From: Dechloromonas sp. ZY10
GTDB lineage: Bacteria > Pseudomonadota > Gammaproteobacteria > Burkholderiales > Rhodocyclaceae
Assembly: GCF_041378895.1 (NCBI RefSeq)
Contig: NZ_CP144212.1
Location: 2,031,501 to 2,095,500 of the forward strand
Length of the DNA: 64,000 bases
Direction of reading: 5' to 3'
Part shown: positions 47,780 through 57,394 of the stretch, in pieces
Layout: every line of letters begins with the position of its first letter
Position numbering within the stretch: position 1 is the first letter of the stretch
Made by a program: the position numbers and the translations under genes
Notes under the pieces: model-generated
Told to the model about the DNA's origin: nothing
Database searches by the model: none
What the model saw: the letters and a program-made list of their open reading frames with translations, nothing else

Positions 47780-48913
47780 CTAGAGCAGCCCCTGACGGGC
47801 AGCCCGTTCGCGCAAATCGCGAGCATGCTCGTGACGCGCTCGCAAACGGGCATCGGTAACAATCATGCCAATACTTTCCCCCAGCACCATCGCAACGCCA
47901 AGCACCGGCAGAACCAACATCAAGCCGGGAACACCGGCCACCGCTCCGCCGACAAAAATCATCAGCACGGTCAGCAAGGGATGCATCTTCAGGCTCTTGC
48001 CAATAGTCATCGGCATGAAAACGAAATCATCCAGCAGACGCACCACCAGAAAAAGCAGTACCGCACCATAAGCCATGCCCGGATTACCGGGGAAATCGGT
48101 AGCCGCAACCAGCACCACCACAATGCAGCCAATCACCGAGCCGATGAACGGCACCCAGGCCAGCACCGCCGTGAGCAAGCCAAGCAAGAGCGGACTGGAC
48201 ATGCCCAGCAGCCACAAACCCAAGGCCAGACATAAGGTATCAAGCACGGTCAACTGCAGCAAACCGACAAAATAGATACGTGCCGTCCGGTCCACCTGAT
48301 CGAGCAGATAGAGCGTACGCTCGAAGTAGGCATTGGCAACCGAGCGCCCGAGAAACTTTTTGAAACGCCAGCCATCCCGCAGCATGAAGAATGCGATGAA
48401 GGGGCCAAGCAGCAACGAAGGCGCCCAACCGGCCAGGGTCACCGCAACGCCAGGCAGATACTTGCGGGCAAAACTGTTGGTCAGGTCGGCAATCTGTAAA
48501 GCCAGCTCGCGGCTGACATGGGCGTGTGCCAGCAAGGAAGAACGTCGCTCAAGCTGCCGGACCGAATCAGTCAGCAGACGGATGCCACCATCGAGATACC
48601 GCGCGGTCAACTCCGGCCACGACCCGACCTCGGCGCTCAAGCGAGGCAAAGAAAAGAAGAGCAACCCGCCCAGCAGCAGGAACGCCCCCAGCGCCACCGC
48701 AGCCGCAGCGGTCTTGTGTGGCACGCCAATCAGTAGCAAGCGGTATTTTAATGGCGACAGCGCATAGTGAATCAGCAAGGCCATCACGAACGGAACCACC
48801 AGCCACAGGATTTTTTCGAACAGGAACAGGACCAGGCAGGTCGCCGCAATGATTCCACCCCAAGCCAGCGGACCGGGACGATAAGGCAGCGAGGATGCGC
48901 TCATCCCGCTCAT
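47780..48913 (-). CDS. AI-2E/PerM-family transporter
   Basis: A 377-residue membrane protein with seven or eight helices and the family's characteristic central region (ADLTNSFARKYLPGVAVTLAG, GPFIAFFMLRDGWRFKKFLG) and the C-terminal motif VPFIGSVIGCIVVVLVA. Members include TqsA (AI-2 export) and PerM; the substrate here is unknown. The start ATG 48913 overlaps the stop of the cyclic-nucleotide-binding gene (ATGA), so they are co-translated. A longer opening upstream is rejected. Confidence 0.88.
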   Translation of the reverse strand: MSGMSASSLPYRPGPLAWGGIIAATCLVLFLFEKILWLVVPFVMALLIHYALSPLKYRLLLIGVPHKTAAAAVALGAFLLLGGLLFFSLPRLSAEVGSWPELTARYLDGGIRLLTDSVRQLERRSSLLAHAHVSRELALQIADLTNSFARKYLPGVAVTLAGWAPSLLLGPFIAFFMLRDGWRFKKFLGRSVANAYFERTLYLLDQVDRTARIYFVGLLQLTVLDTLCLALGLWLLGMSSPLLLGLLTAVLAWVPFIGSVIGCIVVVLVAATDFPGNPGMAYGAVLLFLVVRLLDDFVFMPMTIGKSLKMHPLLTVLMIFVGGAVAGVPGLMLVLPVLGVAMVLGESIGMIVTDARLRARHEHARDLRERAARQGLL

Positions 48914-49383
48914 ACCTGGGCTGCCGGACGTTGCGCCAGCATCTGGCGCAGACGATTGCCGAGATAGCGTGCCAACTGCATGGCAATCCGCGACGCCAGT
49001 TCGGCATGCGACTCCATCAACTTTTCGAAATCGCCGCGAAACAGGACCGCCACATGACAATCCGCAAGCGCCCGCACCTGGGCCGAACGCGGCATTTCAT
49101 CGAGCAAGGCCATTTCTCCGAAAAAATCGCCTGCCCCCAACTCAGCCACCGGACGGTCGCCCTGCGCCGGGTGGAGCACGGCCATCCGGCCGGAAAGCAG
49201 AATGTAAAGAGCCTGCCCTTCCTCGCCCAGGTCGAAAACCACTTCGCCTGCCAGATAGTGACGGTCATGCAGCAGCGCATCAACGATTTTCAGTTGTCGG
49301 CGCGACAAACCGGAAAACAGGAAGGTTCTGCCGAGACGGTGATGCGCCGCCGGCGCCTTACCGCCAAAGGACAACTTCAACAT
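48910..49383 (-). CDS. cyclic nucleotide-binding domain protein
   Basis: A 157-residue protein made almost entirely of one cNMP-binding domain (VVFDLGEEGQALYILLSGRMAVL, ELGAGDFFGEMALLDEMPRSAQVRAL). The phosphate-binding cassette FGEMALL-PRSA is intact, so it could bind cAMP, cGMP or another nucleotide. There is no DNA-binding domain. It is translationally coupled to the PerM-like transporter gene and may regulate it. ATG 49383, with a GAGGGG site, is preferred to a longer frame. Confidence 0.85.
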   Translation of the reverse strand: MLKLSFGGKAPAAHHRLGRTFLFSGLSRRQLKIVDALLHDRHYLAGEVVFDLGEEGQALYILLSGRMAVLHPAQGDRPVAELGAGDFFGEMALLDEMPRSAQVRALADCHVAVLFRGDFEKLMESHAELASRIAMQLARYLGNRLRQMLAQRPAAQV

Positions 49384-49572
49384 GCTGGCCACACCCCTCT
49401 TCACCCATCGCTGTTTGCTTGCTACCACAGGCAATCTCCCCACCTGCGGCACGCCCCTGACTTGATCGCGGGAAATTATGCCATGACTTGCCTGCCCCAC
49501 CGGTGCGCAACCAGGCCCCCTCGCCGCCAAAAGTGATACACCAAATCAAATACAACAGGCAAAAACGTAACA

Positions 49573-49578
49573 TATAAT
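49573..49578 (+). promoter_or_regulatory. -10 box before the PatZ-like gene
   Basis: TATAAT 28 bases ahead of ATG 49607; no clear -35 box. Confidence 0.45.
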
Positions 49579-49606
49579 CCGCTTCCACTTTTTGTCAGAG
49601 TCCGCG

Positions 49607-52273
49607 ATGTCTACCCGCCACTATCTAAGCTCGCTGTTTTCGCCGCAATCGATTGCCGTCGTCGGAGCTTCCGAGCGCGAACACTCGGTCGGCGGAGCGA
49701 TTTTTGCCAATATTCTCAATGGTGGCTTTCGCGGCCGGCTATACGCTGTCAATCCAAAGCACAGCAGTGTTTTCAGCCAAACCGCAGTCCCCAGCCTGGA
49801 AACAATCGGCGCCCGGGTGGACCTGGCGATTATCGCCACCCCGGCCCGAACCGTCCCGGCGCTGATCGAACAATGCGCTCGCGCCGGCATTGGTCACGCC
49901 TTGATCGTCGCCACCGGTTTTGCCGAGAGCGGGGCCAGCGGTGCGCTGCTTGAACGCCGGGTGCGTGAAATCGCCCGCGCCAACAGCGTCCGCATACTTG
50001 GCCCGAACTGCCTCGGCATCCTGCGTCCGGAACAAAAGCTCAATGCAGCCTACACCCGGATTGGTGCGCAGCCCGGCGACCTGGCACTGGTTTCTCAATC
50101 AGGCGCGATGTGTTCGGCGGTGATGGACTGGGCCGCCGGCGACGGAATCGGCTTCTCTTCGATCATTTCGCTCGGCGGCACGCTCGACCTCGACTTCGGT
50201 GAAGTCCTTGATTATCTGGTACACGACGAACGCACCCGCCACATCCTGCTCTATGTCGAACGCATCCGCAATGCGCGCAGCTTCATGAGCGCGCTGCGCG
50301 CAGCGGCGCGGATCAAGCCGGTAATCCTGCTCAAATCCGGCCGCCATGATTTTTCGCCCCCCCACGCGTGGACCGTAGATCATGCCCGCCACGACTTCTC
50401 CGACCCGGTCTTCGACGCCGCCGTCCGCCGTGCCGGCGTGGTGCGGGTCCGGAACATCGACCAGCTATTCCACGCGGCCAAGGCGCTGGCTTCGGGCTTC
50501 CGTCCCCGCGGCAAGCAGCTGGCGATCATCAGCAACGGCGGCGGCCCTGGCGCGATGGCCGCCGACCGCGCCGGCGATCTTGGCATTCCGCTGGCAACCC
50601 TGACCAGCGACACCGGTACTCAACTCGACCACCTGCTGCCGCGCGGCTGGCAACGCGGGACCTGTATCGACCTGGGTGGCGATGCCAACCCCGAACGCTA
50701 CCGCAACGCCACCCTCGCCGTCGCCAACGACCCACACGTGCATTGCGTTCTGGTGATGCTGGCGCCACATGCCGCCAGCGACCCGCAAGCGATTGCCGAA
50801 GCGCTGATTGCCGCCAAACGTCAGACGCGCACCGCCCTCAGCGCCTGCTGGATGGGCGGTGGCCAGGTCGCTGCCGCACGCCAGCAACTGGCGGCAGCGG
50901 GCATTCCGGTTTTTTCGACGCCGGACATGGCAATCGAACTGTTTCACAACATCGCCAAATATCACCGCAACCAGAAACTGCTGCTGCAAACCCCCGGCCC
51001 CGGCCAGGCACGCGGTGTCTCGCGCCCGGCCAGCGCCCGCCACCTGGTCGAAGCCCTGCTCGCCGAACGCCGCAAGCAGTTGTCGCCGATGGAAGCGCAA
51101 ACCCTGCTGCGCACCTTCGGCATCCCTGCGGTACAAACCCTGGTCGCCCACAGTGCCAGCGAAGCGATGTTCATCGCCGAGCAAATCGGCCTGCCAGTCA
51201 GCATGCAGATCAATTCGCCGGACATTGCCGATGCCGAAACAGCTGGCGGTCTCCGTCTCAACCTCGACAGCTGCGAGGCAGTCGCCCACGCCTGGCAGGA
51301 CATCGTCGGGGCAGTCGGCAAACGCCACCCGGAGGCGCGCCTCGCCGGCGTCTCACTCGCCGCCCGGGTTGAACGGCCGCAAGCCCGCGCCATCCGTCTC
51401 GGCGCCCGCCGCGACCCGGTTTTCGGCCCGGTGATCGCCCTCGCCGACAACCAGCACTCGGTCGGTGGCGAACCAGCGCTGGCACTGCCACCGCTCAATG
51501 CCTTCCTCGCCCGCGATCTGATCCAAGCGTCGCCACTGCAGGCCCTGCCCGACCTCAACCACGGCGCCCTGGAAAAAGTCCTGGCCGGCATTTCCGAACT
51601 GCTTTGCGAATTGCCATGGATTGCCGAACTAGCCATCGAGCCACTACTGCTTGACGCCGACGGGGCGCTCGCGGCCAACACCCGGATCGTTATCGACCAC
51701 GCCCTGGCGCCCTCCGGCGAGCCTTACCGGCACCTGGCCATTCATCCCTACCCTGCCCACCTGATGCAACACTGGCTGATCGATGGCAAAACGATCAAGG
51801 TCCGTCCGGTACGCCCGGAAGACGCCAATCTGGAGCAGGAATTCACCCGCGCCATGAGCGATGAATCACGCTTCTTCCGCTTCATGGACAATATCCGCGA
51901 ACTACCGCCCAGCCTGCTGGTCCGCTTCACCCAGATCGACTACGACCGGGAGATGGCCTTCATCGCTACCGAAGTCGATGCCAATGGCCGTGAACTGCAA
52001 ATTGGCAGCGTGCGCTACGCACAGACGCCGGATGGCGAATCGGTAGACTTCGCCTTGGCCATCGCCGATGCCTGGCAGCGCTGCGGCCTGGGCCGCCGGC
52101 TGATGACCCTGCTCATCGACTGCGCCCGCCAGCGCGGCTACCGGGCGATGGTCGGCGATGTTCTTGCCGACAACCCGAAAATGCTCAAGCTGGTCGAAGG
52201 GCTGGGCTTCAGCCTGCTGCCACACCCGGACGACCGCAGCTGCAAGCGTGTGGTCAAACCGCTCGCCGACTGA
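49607..52273 (+). CDS. PatZ-like acyl-CoA synthetase / GNAT acetyltransferase fusion
   Basis: An 888-residue protein. Residues about 1-460 resemble the alpha part of NDP-forming acyl-CoA synthetase (SIAVVGASEREHSVGG CoA-binding start; GPNCLGILRP; ISNGGGPGAMAADRAG), residues about 480-700 an ATP-grasp part (LSPMEAQTLLRTFGIPAVQTLVA), and residues about 735-885 a GNAT acetyltransferase (IKVRPVRPEDANLEQEF, QRCGLGRRLM). This layout matches the protein lysine acetyltransferase PatZ/Pat, which silences acetyl-CoA synthetase by acetylation. The target protein in this organism is inferred. Confidence 0.92.
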   Translation: MSTRHYLSSLFSPQSIAVVGASEREHSVGGAIFANILNGGFRGRLYAVNPKHSSVFSQTAVPSLETIGARVDLAIIATPARTVPALIEQCARAGIGHALIVATGFAESGASGALLERRVREIARANSVRILGPNCLGILRPEQKLNAAYTRIGAQPGDLALVSQSGAMCSAVMDWAAGDGIGFSSIISLGGTLDLDFGEVLDYLVHDERTRHILLYVERIRNARSFMSALRAAARIKPVILLKSGRHDFSPPHAWTVDHARHDFSDPVFDAAVRRAGVVRVRNIDQLFHAAKALASGFRPRGKQLAIISNGGGPGAMAADRAGDLGIPLATLTSDTGTQLDHLLPRGWQRGTCIDLGGDANPERYRNATLAVANDPHVHCVLVMLAPHAASDPQAIAEALIAAKRQTRTALSACWMGGGQVAAARQQLAAAGIPVFSTPDMAIELFHNIAKYHRNQKLLLQTPGPGQARGVSRPASARHLVEALLAERRKQLSPMEAQTLLRTFGIPAVQTLVAHSASEAMFIAEQIGLPVSMQINSPDIADAETAGGLRLNLDSCEAVAHAWQDIVGAVGKRHPEARLAGVSLAARVERPQARAIRLGARRDPVFGPVIALADNQHSVGGEPALALPPLNAFLARDLIQASPLQALPDLNHGALEKVLAGISELLCELPWIAELAIEPLLLDADGALAANTRIVIDHALAPSGEPYRHLAIHPYPAHLMQHWLIDGKTIKVRPVRPEDANLEQEFTRAMSDESRFFRFMDNIRELPPSLLVRFTQIDYDREMAFIATEVDANGRELQIGSVRYAQTPDGESVDFALAIADAWQRCGLGRRLMTLLIDCARQRGYRAMVGDVLADNPKMLKLVEGLGFSLLPHPDDRSCKRVVKPLAD

Positions 52274-52311
52274 CACAACCCGCATTGATTGCTCCCAGCT
52301 GCAAGCTGCGA

Positions 52312-52358
52312 TCCACGGTCCACCGGGAAAAACAGTCTTTTTCACAGTCGACCGTGAA
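52312..52358. repeat. head-to-head pair of dispersed palindromic elements
   Basis: CCACGGTCCACCGGGAAAAA on one side and TTTTTCACAGTCGACCGTGA on the other, arranged as an inverted pair after the PatZ-like gene; could act as a terminator. Confidence 0.6.
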
Positions 52359-52538
52359 GTTGATGCCACCAACCGCCGGCGGCAGTGCAAGCCGTTTAAA
52401 AACAGCCGCATACCCATCCCGCCGGCAAAGACGCCGCCGATCCTTGCCCTGAGCCGGGAAACGCCGCCCGTGCGGGCGCTTGACCCTGTCCGGCCGATTG
52501 CCGACAATCGAATCGCCCCATCAGAAGAAAGGCTCGTC

Positions 52539-52994
52539 ATGCTCGATACCGCCGTTCCCGACTTTTCCCTGCCGGCCACCTCGGGCCAGACCTTCAACCT
52601 GGCGACCCAGGCCGGCCAGGTAGTAGTCATTTATTTCTACCCCAAGGACAGCACCCCCGGCTGTACCACCGAGGCGCAGCAGTTCCGCGACCTGCACGGC
52701 GAATTCACCACTGCCGGCGCGGTCGTGCTCGGCGTCTCGCGCGATAGTCTCAAGTCGCACGAAAACTTCAAGACCAAGCAGGCGCTGCCCTTCGAACTCG
52801 GCTCCGATGCCGATGAAGCGGTATGCACCCTGTTCGCTGTCATGAAGCTGAAAAACATGTACGGCAAACAGGTGCGGGGCGTCGAACGCAGCACCTTCGT
52901 CATCGACCGCAACGGCGTTCTGCGCCGTGAGTGGCGCGGCGTCAAGGTGCCGGGACACGCCCAGGAAGTGCTCGATTTCGTCAAAACCCTCTGA
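52539..52994 (+). CDS. bcp: thioredoxin-dependent peroxiredoxin (Bcp)
   Basis: A 151-residue peroxiredoxin that reduces peroxides through the peroxidatic Cys42 in STPGCTTEAQQF, with Arg and Thr of the active site (PKDSTPGC). The second cysteine of the E. coli enzyme is not seen at its usual place, so it may work as a one-Cys type. ATG 52539 follows an AGAAAGG site. It lies 14 bases before the PIN-PhoH gene. Confidence 0.94.
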   Translation: MLDTAVPDFSLPATSGQTFNLATQAGQVVVIYFYPKDSTPGCTTEAQQFRDLHGEFTTAGAVVLGVSRDSLKSHENFKTKQALPFELGSDADEAVCTLFAVMKLKNMYGKQVRGVERSTFVIDRNGVLRREWRGVKVPGHAQEVLDFVKTL

Positions 52995-53008
52995 CAAGGC
53001 CCACGATC

Positions 53009-54454
53009 ATGTCGCCCAAGCCCGCTGCAAGAAAGTCCTCCGGCAAGAAGGCTGCCGTTGCCCAGACCAAGATTTTCGTGCTCGACACCAACGTGCTGAT
53101 GCACGACCCGAGCTGCCTGTATCGCTTCGAGGAGCACGACGTCTTCCTGCCGATCATGACCCTGGAAGAGCTCGACAGCCACAAGAAGGGGATGTCGGAA
53201 ATTGCCCGCAATGCCCGCCAGGCCTCGCGCATGCTCGACGAAATGCTGGCTGCCGACGGCGACGACATCACCCGCGGCATCGACCTCTACGGCCCGTCGG
53301 CCAAGCTCGCCAGCGGCCGCCTCTATCTGCAGACCGAAGCAATCAGCGCCGACCTGCCGCAAGGCCTGCCGACCTCGAAGGTCGATAACCAGATTCTCTC
53401 GGTGGTGATCCACCTGCAACGCAAGTTTCCCGGTCGCCAGGCGATCCTGGTGTCCAAGGACATCAACATGCGGATCAAGGCGCGGGCGCTCAACCTGCTG
53501 GCCGAGGATTACTTCAACGACAAGGTACTGGAAGACACCGACCTGCTTTACGCCGGCACGCTGGCACTACCGGACAATTTCTGGGAAAAGCACGGCAAGG
53601 ACATGGAGTCGTGGAAGAAGGATGCCAAGACCTACTACCGCGTCACCGGCCCGCTCTGCCAGCAGTTTCTGGTCAACCAGTTCGTCTGGCTGGAAAGTGA
53701 GGGCTTCGCCGCGATCGTCAAGGAAATCGCCGGCAAGACGGCCGTACTGGAAACCCTGATCGACTATACGCACCCCAAAAATGCGGTATGGGGGATTACC
53801 GCACGCAACCGCGAGCAGAATTTCGCACTCAACCTGCTGCTCAACCCCGAGATTGATTTCGTCACCCTCCTCGGCCAGGCCGGCACCGGCAAGACCCTGC
53901 TGACGCTGGCGGCAGCGCTGACCCAGGTAATGGAAAAGAAGCTGTTCTCGGAAATCATCATGACTCGCGTCACCGTGCCGGTCGGCGAGGATATCGGTTT
54001 CCTGCCCGGCAGCGAGGAAGAAAAGATGGCACCGTGGATGGGGGCACTGGAAGATAACCTTGAAGTACTGACCCATAGCGAGGAAGCCGGAACCACGCCT
54101 TACGGTGGCGACTGGGGCAAGGCTGCGACCAACGAACTGCTGCGCTCGCGGATCAAGGTCAAGTCGCTCAACTTCATGCGCGGCCGTACCTTCCTGAAGA
54201 AGTTTCTGATCATCGACGAAGCGCAAAACCTGACGCCAAAGCAGATGAAAACCCTGGTCACCCGTGCCGGCCCCGGAACCAAGGTGGTCTGCCTGGGTAA
54301 CATCGCACAAATCGACACCCCCTATCTGACTGAAGGCAGTTCTGGTCTCACCTATGTCGTAGACCGCTTCAAGGGCTGGCCCCATTCCGGGCACATCACC
54401 CTGCAGCGCGGCGAGCGTTCCCGCTTGGCCGACCATGCGGCCGAAGTGCTATAA
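53009..54454 (+). CDS. PIN-domain / PhoH ATPase fusion protein
   Basis: A 481-residue protein. Residues about 22-150 form a PIN RNase domain (FVLDTNVLMHDPSCLYRFEEHDV with the first acids; ILVSKDINMRIKA later), and residues about 250-470 a PhoH ATPase (LLGQAGTGKTLL Walker A; FLIIDEAQNLTPKQMKTL Walker B). PhoH2-type proteins unwind and cut RNA. The lysine-rich start (KPAARKSSGKKAA) is typical. It is co-oriented with bcp and followed by a terminator. Confidence 0.94.
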   Translation: MSPKPAARKSSGKKAAVAQTKIFVLDTNVLMHDPSCLYRFEEHDVFLPIMTLEELDSHKKGMSEIARNARQASRMLDEMLAADGDDITRGIDLYGPSAKLASGRLYLQTEAISADLPQGLPTSKVDNQILSVVIHLQRKFPGRQAILVSKDINMRIKARALNLLAEDYFNDKVLEDTDLLYAGTLALPDNFWEKHGKDMESWKKDAKTYYRVTGPLCQQFLVNQFVWLESEGFAAIVKEIAGKTAVLETLIDYTHPKNAVWGITARNREQNFALNLLLNPEIDFVTLLGQAGTGKTLLTLAAALTQVMEKKLFSEIIMTRVTVPVGEDIGFLPGSEEEKMAPWMGALEDNLEVLTHSEEAGTTPYGGDWGKAATNELLRSRIKVKSLNFMRGRTFLKKFLIIDEAQNLTPKQMKTLVTRAGPGTKVVCLGNIAQIDTPYLTEGSSGLTYVVDRFKGWPHSGHITLQRGERSRLADHAAEVL

Positions 54455-54473
54455 TCGATAGAAATAAGCAAAG

Positions 54474-54500
54474 AGGCCGTGTCGCTGACACGGCCTTTTC
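54474..54500 (+). terminator. terminator after the PIN-PhoH gene
   Basis: AGGCCGTGTC-GCT-GACACGGCCT then TTTC. Confidence 0.85.
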
Positions 54501-54537
54501 GTTTCAGCCAACGGGCTGTCACTGCCGGAGGATAGTT

Positions 54538-55782
54538 TTGAAACGTCGTCATTTCCTGGCTTCTGCCGCCGCCCTGTCGCTCTTTGTCAAAGAAACCCTG
54601 GCCGCACCGAAACCGGCGGCCAAACCGGCCAGCAAACCAGTGGCCAAACCGGCGGCCAAGCCGCCGGTGCGCAAGCCCAATGGCCGCCCGGCTCCCAACG
54701 CCCGAAATCTGCGCCAGCCGGCACCGCCACCGGCGGGACCGCGAGTACATACTGCGGAAGACCCGGTGATCGAACGTCCACCGCAAGGGACTTCCGCCAC
54801 CCGGTTGCCACCGGTCAAGGCCCCGGAGCCGCCGACCGAATGGCGGACCTGGGAAATTACCACCACAGTCAAAACCAAGGCCGGCCGCGCCACCCGCTTC
54901 TGGCTGCCGCTGCCGCTCAATCAGGATACGCTCTACCAGCGCACGCTCGGCCACAGCTGGGGCGGCAATCCGGAGCAAGCTGCGATGCGCCGCCTGCCCG
55001 ATGGCGACCTCGAGGTTTTCCACTGCGAATGGAAGGAAAACGGCGAAGGCCGGCTGCGTTTCACTACCCAGGTCACCACGGCCGACCGGCATTTCGATAT
55101 CACCAAGCGAACCATGCCCCCTGATCGCGAGGATATTCTCCGGCGCAATCTGCAGGCTTCACGACTGATCCCCAACGACGGCCTGGCGCACCAGCTGGGC
55201 GAGCGTATCGTCGGCCGGATCAAGGATCCGGTAGCGCAAGCCAAGGCGGTCTACGACTGGGTCATCGACAATGCGATCTACGACCCCTCGCTACCCGGCT
55301 GCGGTAGTGGCGATGTCCGCAAGCAACTGATCTCCGGCCAGTACGGCGGTCGCTCAGCCGACATCAACGGCCTCTTTGTCGCCATTTGCCGGGCTATCGG
55401 CATTCCTGCCCGCTGCGTCTATGGCATCCGCGTCGGCCCCTCGCGCCTGTTCCGCAGCCTCGGACTGGCAAGCCCCGACGCCACCCGCGGCCACCATGCC
55501 CGCGCCGAGTTCTACATTCCCGGCTACGGCTGGATTCCGGTTGACCCCAGCGATGTCCGCCGCGCGGTCGCGATGGAGGGCCTGTCGGAACGTGACAGCA
55601 AACTGATGGCCCTGCGCCGGGTGTTGTTCGGCGTCTGGGAAATGAACTGGGTTGCGTTCAATGTCGGTGTCGACCTGACCCTGCCCGGCCAGCAAAGCGC
55701 GCTGCCTTTCCTGGCACTGCCGCAAAGCGATGCCGATGATGACCTGAGTTATACCATCAGCGCCCGTCAGGTCGAACTGTAA
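54538..55782 (+). CDS. Tat-exported transglutaminase-fold protein, Ser at the Cys position
   Basis: This 414-residue protein starts at TTG 54538 behind a GGAGG site. The N terminus is a twin-arginine signal (KRRHFLASAAALSLF), then a Lys/Pro/Ala-rich linker (about 23-60). Residues about 190-345 match a transglutaminase-like core (AVYDWVIDNAIYDP; ADINGLFVAICRAIGIPARCVYGIRVG; HHARAEFYIPGYGWIPVDPSD). The catalytic histidine (319 or 320) and Asp336 are present, but the nucleophile position, usually GGKC or similar, is GGRS: Ser273. It may be inactive, or a serine variant, or act by binding. The role is unknown. Confidence 0.88.
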   Translation: MKRRHFLASAAALSLFVKETLAAPKPAAKPASKPVAKPAAKPPVRKPNGRPAPNARNLRQPAPPPAGPRVHTAEDPVIERPPQGTSATRLPPVKAPEPPTEWRTWEITTTVKTKAGRATRFWLPLPLNQDTLYQRTLGHSWGGNPEQAAMRRLPDGDLEVFHCEWKENGEGRLRFTTQVTTADRHFDITKRTMPPDREDILRRNLQASRLIPNDGLAHQLGERIVGRIKDPVAQAKAVYDWVIDNAIYDPSLPGCGSGDVRKQLISGQYGGRSADINGLFVAICRAIGIPARCVYGIRVGPSRLFRSLGLASPDATRGHHARAEFYIPGYGWIPVDPSDVRRAVAMEGLSERDSKLMALRRVLFGVWEMNWVAFNVGVDLTLPGQQSALPFLALPQSDADDDLSYTISARQVEL

Positions 55783-55791
55783 TCACGGGAC

Positions 55792-55833
55792 AAATGCAAA
55801 AGGGGCACCGACTGGCGCCCCTTTTGCATTTTT
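55792..55833. terminator. bidirectional terminator between transglutaminase and dnaB
   Basis: A 13-bp stem ATGCAAAAGGGGC/GCCCCTTTTGCAT with T-rich ends, between two converging genes. Confidence 0.9.
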
Positions 55834-55846
55834 GAGATGGCAAAAC

Positions 55847-57262
55847 TCAGTTTTCGGAATCGACAAAACCACCGCTGGCCAGATTCTCGAAGCGGGTGAA
55901 TTCGCCGATGAAGGCAAGGCGAACGGTACCGGTCGGACCATTACGCTGCTTGCCGATGATCACCTCGGCCATGCCCTTGTTGTCGGGATTGTCGCGGTTG
56001 TAGTACTCGTCGCGGTACATCATCAGGATCACGTCGGCATCCTGTTCGATGGCGCCCGATTCGCGCAAGTCAGACATCATCGGCCGCTTGTCGGTCCGCT
56101 CTTCGACCTTACGCGACAGCTGCGACAGCGCAATGATCGGCACGTGCAGTTCCTTGGCCAGCGATTTGATTGCCCGCGAAATTTCGGACACTTCGGTAGC
56201 CCGGTTTTCCCCCTGGCGGTTACCCGACATCAGCTGGATGTAGTCGATCACCAGCAGGCCGAGCTTGCCGCCGTATTGGCGGGCCAGACGACGGGCACGG
56301 GCACGCAGGTTGGCCGGGCTGAGGCCGCCGGTTTCATCGATGTAGATCGGCGCTTCGTGCAACTTGCCGAGCGCGAAAGAAAGCCGCGACCATTCATCGT
56401 CATTCATCCGGCCGGTACGAAGATTCTGCGAATTAAGCCGCCCGATCGAGGCCAGCATCCGCTGTGCGAGCTGGGCGCCGCCCATTTCCATCGAGAAGAT
56501 GCCAACCGGCAAGCCGGTTTCTACCGCAACGTATTCGGCGATATTGATCGCAAATGCCGTTTTACCCATCGACGGACGACCGGCCACGATGATCAGATCG
56601 CCCGGCTGCATGCCTGAGGTTTTCTGATCCAGGTCGATGAAGCCGCTGGGTACCCCGGTAATGTCCGAAGGGTTGTCGCGGTCGTGCAATTCCTGGATTT
56701 TCTCGACCACTTGCGTGAGCAGGGGGTTGATGTGCACGAAGCCTTCGTTATGGCCGGCACCGGCTTCGGCAATCGCAAAAATCTTGCGTTCAGCTTCGTC
56801 AAGCAGGGTTTCGGCGTCACGCCCCAGCGGGTTCAGTGCATCGCCGGCAATTTCGTCGGCAGTCGCCACCAGTTGACGCAGCACCGAGCGCTCGCGAACA
56901 ATTTCGGCGTAGCGCTTGATATTTGCCGCCGAGGGCGTGTTGGCGGCCAGCTCACCGAGATAAGCCAGGCCACCGGTACGCTCTGCATCGCCCGCCGCAT
57001 CGAGCGCCTCGGCCACCGTCACCACGTCGGCCGGACGGGCGCTTTCGAGCAGATTGCGAATCTGACGGAAGATGCGCTTATGCTCGTCGCGATAAAAGTC
57101 GCTGTCGACCAGCAGGTCACTGATCCGGTCCCAGGCCTGGTTATCGAGCATCAAGCCACCAAGAACCGATTGCTCAGCTTCGATCGAGTGCGGCGGGACC
57201 CGCAACTGGTCAATGACCGGATCGTTATTCTTGGGTTTCGACGGACGTTGGCGTTCGTTCAT
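55847..57262 (-). CDS. dnaB: replicative DNA helicase DnaB
   Basis: A 471-residue hexameric helicase. The N-terminal domain (PPHSIEAEQSVLGGLMLDN) is followed by the RecA-like motor with Walker A (AGRPSMGKTAFAINIA), Walker B and ALSQLSRKVEERTDKRP. No intein is present. ATG 57262 (MNERQRPSKPKN) is preferred; another start lies four codons upstream. It follows rplI in the conserved order, but a terminator and a dispersed palindrome lie between them, so it probably has its own promoter. Confidence 0.97.
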   Translation of the reverse strand: MNERQRPSKPKNNDPVIDQLRVPPHSIEAEQSVLGGLMLDNQAWDRISDLLVDSDFYRDEHKRIFRQIRNLLESARPADVVTVAEALDAAGDAERTGGLAYLGELAANTPSAANIKRYAEIVRERSVLRQLVATADEIAGDALNPLGRDAETLLDEAERKIFAIAEAGAGHNEGFVHINPLLTQVVEKIQELHDRDNPSDITGVPSGFIDLDQKTSGMQPGDLIIVAGRPSMGKTAFAINIAEYVAVETGLPVGIFSMEMGGAQLAQRMLASIGRLNSQNLRTGRMNDDEWSRLSFALGKLHEAPIYIDETGGLSPANLRARARRLARQYGGKLGLLVIDYIQLMSGNRQGENRATEVSEISRAIKSLAKELHVPIIALSQLSRKVEERTDKRPMMSDLRESGAIEQDADVILMMYRDEYYNRDNPDNKGMAEVIIGKQRNGPTGTVRLAFIGEFTRFENLASGGFVDSEN

Positions 57263-57298
57263 GGTGAAAGACAATGGCGCGAGGTGGAATTTCGGCCA

Positions 57299-57320
57299 TT
57301 TTCACGGTCGACCGTGAAAA
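57299..57320. repeat. perfect 22-base copy of the dispersed palindrome, upstream of dnaB
   Basis: TTTT, CACGGTCGACCGTG, AAAA: perfectly self-complementary, 36 bases before the dnaB start. Confidence 0.75.
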
Positions 57321-57346
57321 ATAGCCAAAAGGCAGAACAGAAAAAC

Positions 57347-57372
57347 AAAAGGCCCCGCCGAAGCGAGGCCTT
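57347..57372 (-). terminator. terminator after rplI
   Basis: On the - strand AAGGCCTCGC-TTCG-GCGGGGCCTT followed by TTGTTTTT. Confidence 0.8.
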
Positions 57373-57394
57373 GGAGAATACCGCGAAAAGCGGA

